Source: Marthasterias glacialis (Eukaryota > Echinodermata > Asteroidea > Forcipulatida > Asteriidae). Taken from it: a stretch of 64,000 bases of DNA. The stretch covers positions 14,607,423-14,671,422 of the forward strand of contig OU452223.1 in the NCBI GenBank assembly GCA_911728455.2, in the 5' to 3' direction. Shown here piece by piece: positions 39,101 to 51,000 of the stretch. The notes beneath the pieces were generated by a model. It was not told the DNA's origin. It ran no database searches and saw only the letters and a program-made list of their open reading frames with translations. The number at the start of each line of letters is the position of its first letter. Positions within the stretch are counted from its first letter, which is position 1. The translations under genes and the position numbers were made by a program.

Positions 39101-42100
39101 AGTAGTAGACAGAATCTCGAAAAATCTACAGGCTGAACAACTATTGCAAATAAAAATAAAATCTGCACCTCCTTAAATGTGAAAAAAAAACACTTCCTTG
39201 TAAAATAAAAATCTACATCAAATTTGAATTCAGCAGTATGACATCAAGTAACAATTTAGTAAGAAACAAATATTTTAGGTGAGCATGAGGTGGAACAGAG
39301 TTGTCAAAGGTAATAACTTCTTCCACAGAATCCAAAATGCTTACCAGTAACAGAAAGCTTAGCGGTGCAGATGTCTTCCCCAGCAGTATTGATCACAACA
39401 CACTTATATTCTCCGCTGTCTCTGGTCTTTGGTTGTTCGATCTCAAGGGTAGCTACATCCTCCTCAAATGTCTGTACAAACCTAACAGAGGACTCTAGAA
39501 GCTCCTTGTCACTGCAAGAATCCCAGATAAGGATTGTTTACGTTTCAGAGATGTAACTTTTCAAGTCATAACAATTCCTCTCCCCACAATTAAATAAATA
39601 AATAAATACATATATATATATATATATATTTTTCGGCTTCTGACTGGGCCCCCCAAGCAAAGTGGTTTGGCAATGCACAGGACCGCCCACCAACTGGTTA
39701 GTTCAGTTGGTTAGAGCGCTCGTACGGTATTCGAGAGATCGCGGGTTCGAGTCCGGCATCAGCCAAATTTTCTTTGCTCACCCCAATTAATTTATATATA
39801 TATATAAATGTATAATTATAAAAAAACTTGGTGTGACATGAGATATAGCAACATTAGTCAATGAATCCCCCTAATTTATGGGGGAAATGTGGCATAAAAA
39901 CACAAACCACTACATTTATTGAAAAAAAAAAACCCAGCTCGTTTAAAATGAGCTTTTATCCCATTTTTGCCCTGCAATTAAGATTAATTGTATTTCTTAG
40001 TTACATTTGGATGAATTCTGTCACTATAAAAAAATGTGCCCAGGCCATTTTCACATAAAACCTAACAGCAGAGTACTTTATGCACTGCAAAGGAACAAGG
40101 TACACTAGCATACTTTTTGTTTTAAATTCAGACCAATAGATTTAAAATGTAACTTTTCAAATGTATTGGCAGACCTTGTCATAAAAATCAACAACAGTAT
40201 ACTACTTTCACCTATGAATACGTGTAATGCGAGCAAAATACTTACTGGAACCATTGTATTTTGGGCTTAGGCGTACCAGTCACCGTGCATGTGAATTTAA
40301 CAGGTTTGCCAGTCTTCACATTCTAAAACAGAAACATCATTTTTAAATTTTAGCATCAAATTCGCAAAGAATATCTGAATTTCTGATAAAGCTTTGTTAT
40401 AAATCTGTTTTCCTTCTCTTTTCAAATAAATTCATTAGAGGTCAACAATAACAGGTAATAAAAAGAACATCAGGTGATACAAAAAGGTGGATATATTTAC
40501 CTTGTTTGTGATCTTGTTTACAATGACTGGTGCAACAGGGTGCTCCACGACTGTCTCTTCCTTCTCAATGACAACTTGTACAGCGGTCTGTTCCTCTAAA
40601 CCTTCCACCACAATGCCTTCCATCTCTTCCAATAGCTCAGGGCCCTTTTCCTTCCCAGGCAAACTGCGGACAAGGGGTTTTCCCTCCACACCAAGGGTAA
40701 CTTCAACTGGTGTCTTCTTAGATGTTGCTTCAAATGGTGAGACCTCTTCAGTGGCAAGAGTGTCAGCTTTAAATTCATCCCGCGGGACAAGTCTTGCTGT
40801 AAGAGCTGTTTCAAGTTGCTCCTCAGGGAGCACATCAAGCATCTGTCGAGTTGGCATATACTCTGGCTCTGGTTCATATGGATGTGAAATGACAACGGAT
40901 TTTCTCGGATAATCTGTGTCTGTTGTGTCTTCTTCAATTGGTGCAATTTCTTCTTGGCTTATTTCTTCTGTCCAAACATCTACATCTTTTTCTCTTCGAG
41001 GAGCAACCCTAACGGACACAGCTTCTCTGATTTCCTCTTCCTCGACGGAATCCATTTTAGCAAGAAGTCTTCTCGTCTGGACCTCCTCTGGTGCTTCTCT
41101 GACAAATGTGGGTTTCTTGGACACCTCTGAAACATCTACAGATGGAATCTTCTCTGATGTTATTTCGTCAGGTCGTTGTAGTTCAGTTAAAACTTCTACT
41201 TCTTGTTCTCTTTGAGGGGCTACACTGATGGAAACAGCCTCTTTGAGATCTTCTTCATCAACAGATTCCATGCGAGCTTTGATCCTTTGAATTCTGACCT
41301 CTTCTGGTGCATCTCTTAAAGGCACCTCCTTTGTGGAAGCTCTGTCAACAACAGCTGTAGATTTTTCAGGGGAAAGCTCCTCCGTCTCTTCAGTTGTGAG
41401 GACCTCATACTCTTCAATAACGTCTGGAGCAACAGTCACAACTGATGCTTCCTGGAACTCCTCTTCTTCATAAGAGTCTAGTTTTGGTCTTGTTTTCACA
41501 ATTTGAACTTCTTCCGGTGCATCTCTGACTGGCAATGGTTTTTGCTTTGACACACGGTCTAAAGGTAAATGTTCCCCTGGAACCTCCTCAGGCTTAACTT
41601 TGGGAATTTCACCTACAACAAATTCTTCTGCTTCTCCTTCCCTCTCAGGTTTCAGTTTGCGGGTAGATGCTTCTTTTAAATCTTCCTCTTCCACCTTATC
41701 CAAGTACTCTGTGCGTTCATAAACTACATCAATATCCGGACCTGGTGCTATGGTAAGTTCTGTGACTTGCCGGATGGCTTCAACTGTGGTAGGCTTTTCC
41801 TTGGACACTTTGCCAACTGTGACAGATACCTCTGGGATTTCTTCAGCAGTAACATCAATAGTAACCTCCTTAGGCAGTTCTGCTGCCTCTTCGACATCCT
41901 CTGGGATGTATTCCTTTGTTGTTGCTTCGACAAGTTCTTCCTCGGTAACCAGCCCAAGTCTATCTACTGAAGGAAGAGAAGGTGTGGCAGTCATTTCAGC
42001 TGGTCCTCTGATAACGGAGGTTTTCACTGTATCCACCTGATCTAAAACAACTTCTTCTTCTATAGATTTTTGGGGACGGAGTTTTTCTGGTTGTTTCCCT

Positions 42101-45100
42101 GCAATCTCTTCAGCCTCAAAAACATCTTCCGCAGCAAGTTGAACAGAAACAGCCTCTTTTAGTTCTTCCTCTGTCATTGATTCTAGGGGCTTCCTGGGTT
42201 GGACTAATGAGACCTCCTCAGGTGCTTCTCTTGTTGTAACTGCTTTCTTCGTAGCTTTGTCAACAGGGGCATCTTTGATCTTCTGTGCTGCTGTTTTATC
42301 AACAATTTCCTCTGGCAGCTCCTCAACTTCTTGTTCTCTTTCGGGAAGCAATTTTACAACTGATGCTTCAGACAGCTCCTCCTCTGGATAAGATTCTAGA
42401 CGGTCTCTAACTGGCAGGGGTGCTCTTTCGACGGAGTCCACCCTAATAACGGAGGGTGTTTTACCAACTTCCACTGTGACAGCTTCTGTGCCTGGTTTCC
42501 GTTTGGGAGTCTGGCGAGAGTCTTCATACACCTCAAGTTCTTCTGTTTCCAGCTCTTTCAGAGGAGCTATTCTGAGAGTAGCTGCTGTTTCCAACTCTTC
42601 TTCTTGTAGAGGAACAAGTTTGTCAAGAGTTTCTTCAGCAGTTTGGGGTTGAGTTGGGAGACTGCGGATCACAACAGTCGCCTTGTCTTTGGATGGTAGG
42701 CCCTCGACTGAGACAACACCTTCCTGTACAATGTCGATTGAAACTGCTTCCTTTTGAGTTGTGGTTTCCAGGTCAATGTCCATGGATTGCTCACTCTGCA
42801 TAACCTCAACAGTAATTTCTGCAGGTTGTTCTATTTCAGCGTGAGCTTCTATTGGAATAATTCAGACAGTAAGATTTATGGGCATTGTGGAGGTTTCCGG
42901 TTCTTTACACCAACCTTTCTTCATGCGTCATGCTGTTTTCTTGCAACTTCCTTCTGCTCCCACACAATGCTGCCAGCTCTGTTATGCTACAAACAGCTAT
43001 TTGCATACCTACGATTACTTGCATGCCTTGGAGTATGGCATCAATCCACATGACTTGTACAGTTTTAAAACACAACTACGTTTGCGATGCAAAGCAGGCT
43101 TATTAAGTACTCATACAGAAAATATGCGTTGCATGGATAGCTTCTGTATAATGTAGGTTATCTTTTTAGTTATTTGTTTTGGTCAGATCCTTCTAAAAGG
43201 GTCTTTGACCTTTTAGTATGCTTTGTTTTTAATTAAAAGTATGCGGCTCAGCTATTTGGGATCGGGTCACATTTCCTTTTAGACATGGTACACTTTGTAT
43301 GACAATTAGAAAGACGGGAGCACTTAAAACAATAGACCTATTCATTAATAACCGCCCCCTAAACATATTGATCAATCACAGCATTGGCTTCATCACCATT
43401 GTACACATGGGCAGAACAATGTGTGTCTCTCCAAAGCCACACTGCACGAAATGCACATGCGTACTTAAAGTACGCGCATGCATGCTTACATTTTCCAATA
43501 GGCTGTGATAGGTCAACACGCAAGGGGGCAGGGCTTAATGGATTGGTCAATTAAATTACCTTTGGATTTTTCATTATTTTGGATTACTTTCATTATTTTA
43601 TTCTTGTCGTTACTGGACAGTTTCATCAACTAGTAATATGCTGCTCTTTTTATTGTATTTTCAGTTTTTGTCGTCAAAGGTACCATGCCTTTTTTGGGGG
43701 TATTGGTTTGTCTTCAGGAAGGTAGCACAAGGGGTTGAGTCTCGAAGGGTAATGGGAAAATAGAACCACGTGAGACGCACTGAAGGGATGGGGTCGAGTG
43801 GGGCAAGGAAGAAGGGCCAAGCAGGATAACTTTGTCTCATGCCTAGCTTGTTGTTGCCTTTTTGTTAATACACGTACTCATCATTGGCAAACATAAATAT
43901 TACAATTTGAGTATTGGGCACGTTCTTTAAGATAAAAGAAAAATAACCATTACAGCTTTACTCCTGGATTCATGCATCAGGCGGCTATATATGTACTTGT
44001 GTACCTACAATCCTGGCCGAAAAGTTTATCTGTCATGATTCTGTAATAGCCTTCCTACTACTTGTACCAGTGGTATACACTTGGAATTATTTGCCTTACC
44101 TGTATCGTCATCGCGAGTATAAAAACAAACCAAAGACAGAATTTTCGGCCCTAATTGAAGGTACACAAGGAGACAAAATTGATGCATGCTGTCTGCAAGC
44201 TGTATCTTATTGAGGCCCATGACGACTTTGTGCAGGGAATTCATCGCGACGGAAATACAATACACTCTTAAATAAGTGTGCGAAGATCTTTCAAAGTATT
44301 ATCAATATATATCTTTACATGGTACGAGGTAGGATATGAAATTTTGGATGGTGGGAAAACGATCTTGAAACTACGGTTTGCAGTAACATCATGTAATAAT
44401 ATCTCTAATGAGTTGTAGTGGTTCTGAAAGAACCCGTAGTGTAACAACTCAAATTAAGACAAGTTAAAAATGATGTTTTTCAGCTTTTACCGAACACACC
44501 TTGGTGGCTTCTCATTAGCAATCAAGATCAATGATGTGTGGACACATACGATGATCAGAAAGAAATCTACACAACAAGATATTTGATGGACTGCAAAATG
44601 TTTTCTGTAGTCAAACTGCATCACTTACAGCATAATCATATGCTTTTACTGTTGGTATCCAACAAACTGCCTTCACACTTTAGACCAAGATGGGGTGAAA
44701 AGTTTAGGCCACTTTGAATCAAGAGAGTTCTCTAAATCACATAAAGATACGCACTTAGCAACCCTGTCCACCATTTTGGATGTCAAATTACATTATACAT
44801 GTAATATCTCTGTAAATGTAGCATATAGTACCGATAATTTGACTGGTTCAAACCACTGACACAAGAGGAGTATGTATTTCTTAGAGCAGACATCACAGAT
44901 AAGGTCCCAACTTCATGGCTCTGCTTAGTACAGGGCACCGTAAGCGCAGAATTTTGTGGCAAGCAGTGCCGTGAAATTGGGCCCAGGGAAGTTTGACATC
45001 CAAAATGGTGTTTCGAAAACCTAGGACATCATTCGCAAGGGGTTTATGCATCATTGCTGACCAACGAAAGTAACTTCTAGCAAGCAGGGAGCTGAGGTTA

Positions 45101-48012
45101 TGGGATGCAGTCATGAGGTTGCAGAGATTCATATCATTCTACGGTATCTGTGATTCTTCTTGATGCTCATATCGATTCCTTTCAACATCATGTGCTTTTG
45201 TAAAAAGATTGTGTCCAAACTAAGCTTAATAAACTTTACTATTTCTTGAAAAATTCTCACATGAATTTGAAACTGTTTCATCAAGAAAGGAGAAATTGTC
45301 CATGCATTACTAATTGGAGCTAAATTAAAGTTTGTGACAACCTTAATTTGAACACAATCCATCATAAAAACTGAACAACTTAAAACTGTCGCAAAATAAA
45401 ATGAACAAGACAAACAAAAACAACTGATGACAAACTAATGCAGCTTCAAAATGCATATTATTGCAACCATAGCTCATATAAACAACGAGGTTAATAAGAA
45501 ATTGTTTACAACCTGTACAAAGTACATAAACGTAGCAGATATAAAACAAAGAAGTATGCATACCATGGTAAACTACACAACAAATTATTGGTCCTATAAC
45601 ACTTGGACAGAAACCCATGCAAATGCAAAGCAATATATAGATTCAATACATAAACATACAGAACCCACTGCGGTAAATATTCAATGCCTATAGTGTTTAT
45701 GATATTGTGGCAAGTTCAAAATAATGGTAAAGTCTTTTACCCTGCCAGCACTCCAACATAATATAGGAAGCTGGCTTGAATACTTGAATACTTTATGGTT
45801 TGGCCGAAAAATATATGTTTTTCCAATAAACTGAATTAAAGATCAATACTGAGTTTACTTAAAAACTAATTCCAGTACTTTCTGGGCCTTTTTTTTGTCT
45901 TTTCCGAGAATTTTTAAGTATGAGAAACACATATATTCAAAAAAAGAAAACGAAAGTAAGGTTTTGGCCCTCTTTCCTCTGTTATCAAATTATTTACACA
46001 ATTCATACAGTATGTTATTCATGGTACACAGTTAGTAAAAAGTTTTGGCATGCCCTAAATGTGCATGTAAACCGAAAGACAAAAAAATGTACAAAAATTT
46101 CACCAAAAATGTACCATACTTTGTCTTTAAAGGCAGCATACAAAATTGATAAATGGTATGTAAATTAAAATATCCTTTGTGCACAACATATTCGGCTTTG
46201 TTCTTGGGGCTTTCCCAAAAAATTGATCGCAAGCAAAAAGATACCCTTTTCAAAAATCATCAAGGGAAGATTTCCACAGCAAATTGACCAAATTATCAAA
46301 CTTTTAAGGTTTTAAGAATTATTTTTAATCGCATGTAAACATTGCATTCAAGGTGTTGTGTAAATATCATTTTAACTTTAACAAAAAGTCTAAATAGGTC
46401 TGGGTACTGACTGAGTTATCAAACTCGTATTCACACTTTTTAAAGATAATTACCAAGAGTGTATGCATCCCTTTCAAACAAACTGCAAACATAACAACAG
46501 AAAATAATGTGCAAATCTGCTCATGCTAAAAATGGTCAGTTAATAAAACGATCTCAACATTGCATGCTAAAAAAGAACCAAAAGATAAACTACTTCCTTC
46601 CTGAGTTTTCCCTAACCATCGGAACCATTCTTGTTCTTATATCACTCTGTACTTATGGTGATCTACATTGCATTTAGGTAATGTGTTACTTAACATATTA
46701 TAAGACACATTATACTTAATGAATTGGGACAAAATGAAGTGGGGAAACATAATAACGAAAAATTTATTAGATTATCAAAACAGAAGGATTAAAAATAATT
46801 TATTCCCAACTAAATCTGACCACTGAGTGAACCAAGTAAAAACCAAGGGCATTTAATTCAAATACTGTTGTGAAAATGAACATTTCAGTGAAAATAAAAA
46901 CTGAAAATACTTTTGACTTTCAAAATATAATGAAATGAAATTGGTGTTTGTTAGAAACGTGCTAAAATGACAACAGTGAAACGATAATGAATTATTAGTA
47001 ATTAATTATAACTTGGTTATTTACAGATAATTTTTTTGAATAAAAAAACGATTAGAATATATAAAATATATAAAGTTCTTAAGTTAAGAATGTAAACTGT
47101 TTAAAATATATGACTACAAGAGTAAAAAAATTATTTGATTGATTCTTATCATTTTTTCGTGGATTAAATTATTTTTTTGGAATGATTTCTTCTTATTGTT
47201 AACAAGTTTGGACAATACTTCATTTACAATATCTTTGATTTAAATTTCTTCATGCTTCTCTGAGTTCAATGTTTCCGATGTACAAAATCAACATCAATTT
47301 TTTTAACAGTATTAGTAGAACAACTTCTTGTTAGTAACTCTTAAATCTGAGCAAACCAATTGTTTGGGTGGTGTTCATTTCATGTATAAAGGAGTTATTA
47401 AATTAAGATCTCAACAAACACAAAAAGGAGCAATTATAATAATTTTGGAATGAAAAGTTTAAAAAAAGTGATTTGGGTAACATTGATTTTAAGAAACAAA
47501 AACTCCTCATTGTGAAATGAACACACCCAAGTCTCCAATAAAAACAACAACATGCAGATGTCTAAAGCATCAAAAATACAAAGACGTAACAAATTGAAAC
47601 GAAGAATGCAAGGAAGGCAGCAACGTCCCATTCCAGGAAAGAGGCCATGGTAAGCATACCTTCCTGGGTGAGTAACTCGGCCTTCAAGGATGGCTGATCT
47701 ATCTTCTCCTCGACCGGTCTTGGTTTGTACTTCTCATCTGCCGAGACAAAAATATTGGCAAAAATTGTCACCATTTTGACAAGAAAAAGAAAACAAATGA
47801 CGGGTGGAAGTAGTTCAACAGAAGCAGTCGATGGCATTACCAGAGTTGGGTGGGGTGGGGCACGGGAGAGTGGGAGTCCCCATGCTCAAAATCCTGCCCC
47901 CACCCCCCTCAAATGAGATTTAAGAAAATGCACAAATGAATGGTTTGATACATTAAAATGTCCCCCTAAATTCTGTTTTTATGCTGTTGCCCCTGCTTGC
48001 CTCCCCCCCTCC

Positions 48013-48052
<40 letters not shown>

Positions 48053-51000
48053 TTATAAGTCAAAAAAAGAGTTTAAGCAAACAAACACTTTGGACTAACA
48101 GAGTCCACAGAGGGTCACCGTTCCCACGAAGAGACACGACAGTAAAAAATAACCTTTTCTACATTTTTGAGATTATTTTCACTTCTTGCCTTTAAACATG
48201 TTTTAAGCCATCCCAAATTGCTGCTTAAACAAGAAATGCTAAATTTCTTAAATACATTAATTAGTAATTGAGCATTCATCTAAGTGGTTGCATTTTGCGT
48301 TTTCACGAAGAGACAGGCATCCCTAAACATGTGCAAAATTTATTGTATAAAAATTGACTGGCATCTAGGTCAAGTCGTATTTGCATTTTCACGAAGTGAC
48401 ATGCATGTCAGCAGGCGCGTGATCACGTGACATGTGCGCCCTTCACTATATAAAAACATACACTAAAGATGTGGACAAAAGTATGTCATTGTGATTTTGC
48501 GTTTTCACGAACTGACGGGTATGTTTGACGAATAATTGTGATAATTAACCGATGTTTGGTGATTTTGTATTATGATATTGAAAAGGTCTAACTCCTAACA
48601 AAACATGTATTTAAACTGCACAAGAAAGTTTAAATTCTGCAGCATTTTGAGTTTTCAACTTAGCATCTTTTAAAATGCAAATATCTCAAAACGTTCTTTT
48701 TATGCGTTGTTACATTTGTGTCACTTTGTGGGACCGGTGATGAGATAATGACTGTGAAACAAATGTCCATGGAAATAGAAGACAACTTCAGACAAACACT
48801 GCGTTCAATATGTATGGTTATAATGGTCAGACAGAAGACAATGGTAGTAGGAAGATAACAATTGCAAAATTTCAAATCAAGATGGCTCCTACAATGGTTT
48901 TATGGTCCAAAGGAAATCATTTAGTTGTCACAAGATTTGGAAATAAAAAAAAGAACCAAAATAGCTTTGGTTTATTTTTGCTTACATGCAAGAAAAAAAA
49001 TGTCTCATTCCATGATGAAAAATGTTCTTCTTTTTTAAACAAAAGTCCTGGATTTGAAAAGATATGTAGGACTTACCTTTCCCTAATGTGATAATCACAG
49101 ATGTCTGGCTAGGTTTGCTCATTCCTTCATCGTTAATGGCAATCACTCGGAACAGATACTCAGTTCCTGGGGTTAGATCAACAGCAGTGTAGGTCGGGGT
49201 CTGGAGCTCTGTTGCAACAGTCAACCAAGTCTGCTTGGCAATGTCCATCATCTCCACCATGTAGCTGGTAATGAATAAACCCCCATCAAAGACTGGTTTG
49301 GTCCAGTTCAGAGTGATGGAGGTGTGGGAGACATCCGCAACTTCCGGTTTATTGGGGGAGCCTGGTACATCTATGAGGATAACCAGAAAGAGCACAAAGA
49401 TTGCATTGTGGTCTGATGTCCTGTACACACTCATGATTATAGCACTGACACAAAAAAGGGTGTTGTCTGTTTTCTGTTTGTAATCTTGTTTAGTAAAATT
49501 TATCTGTTTAATGTTGTTTTAGACACATTAGTAAACAAGAATCACAGAAATGATAGTAAACACCAGTAAAAACCAACTGGGTAAAGGTACAACATCCACA
49601 GCTAGTTATATTATACTATTAACATCAGAAAAAAAAAAACAATAATTTGTAATCGTTCGATACAATCGTTTGATACATAATAACAAGTGTAACATGGTGG
49701 TGGATCAAAAACATAAGATATTGTTCATAATGAAAAAATTATTCATCCATAGTTGTAAAATGTGTCTTTAAACTTAAACTAAAAGTAGGCAAAGTAATTC
49801 AGTTCAGAGATCATTTGAACTCACCAATGACGGCCAGTGTGACATATCTCTCATCCGTGCCAGCTGAGTTCTCCACGGCAACATTGTACTTTCCCTGGTC
49901 CTCTACCTCTGTCTCCTTGATAACCAGTGTTGTCCTAGACTCGGTCCTCTCTGTGTACACTCTCTTGGTGTGCTTCACGACCTTGCCATTGTGGGTCCAG
50001 CGGATCTTTGGTTTGGGCAGTCCACCGATCTTGCAAGTCAGTGTTGCTGGGGCACCACGTTTGACGGTTAAACTCTCAGGTCCTTCCAGGATGCTGGCGG
50101 CAACTAAAGTTGGGAACAGAAAAATAGTTGTGAGAGAGTAACCAAAAATGGAAAAAGAACAAGCAGCGCGTTTTCTTTTTAATTTAAGATGTAAATCTAC
50201 TTCAGCAATGGTTTTTGGGCAAAATTATTTTGATTGAATTTAAGTTGATGACTACATGTTATTACTACCGACTGTGATTTTCTTAAAAAAAAAAAAAAAA
50301 ACATGGTGCAATAAAAAAAAAACAATACAAATAGTTTGGTGTTTTATATACTTTTAAAAAATAAAGCACTTCAATCTACTTGTCACATTTCTTTAAAACA
50401 AAAATTCAAATTGATACATAAATACTAAATAAAGCAAAATCACAGAGTTAAATGAAGATGAAAATACGAAACAACACCCACAAGAAAACATAGACAACAG
50501 GTTAAGATGCTAGCTATAGTGTATGCTAAATGGTTAGTGTTCATTGTTTGCACATAAAGCCAAACATTGTGTTAAAAGAGCAATTATTTTTAGTACATTT
50601 TAAATTAGAATTAGAATCAGAATTAGAAATCCTCTCTACATTTGATTTCTGAATATTATATAAATTTTCCCACACACCATAAAGTTATTCTGAGTATGTG
50701 GGAAAAACCAAAATAGTATTCTTGCTCCCCGATGCAATCGTTACATCTATAAAAACTTGATTTCTGTAAGCCTTTTGAGTTGTGAGACTTCTATGTTTAA
50801 TACAGATTTCACAGTTAAAATCACTTTTGATCATACGATGAGCTACATCTTCTTTCAACAATTCTGAAATATTTAATGTTTTAGACACTTAAAAAAATAC
50901 CTAAATCATAAATCAGTGATTAATTTCAATCAAATGATTTCAGACGGATTTGATTTGTCTAGAGATGTCAATGTTTCTACATGGAGAAATCTACAACTAC

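Larger units (their letters stand above)
42849..47659. other. 4.8 kb e11-e12 intron
   Basis: Contains two inverted-repeat elements (43331, 44906), the second histone-like stem-loop and a doubtful open exon at 44100-44265. The part from 45.1 to 47.6 kb is AT-rich with nothing recognised. Confidence 0.7.

Noticed and set aside
39698-39770. A tRNA gene on the plus strand
   Set aside because: A-box and B-box are present but the arms do not close a full cloverleaf and the body sits in a conserved SINE sequence shared with 19.8-20.0 kb.
44893-45132. 79-codon minus-strand frame
   Set aside because: It spans the inverted-repeat element at 44906-44981 and has no domain or splice support.
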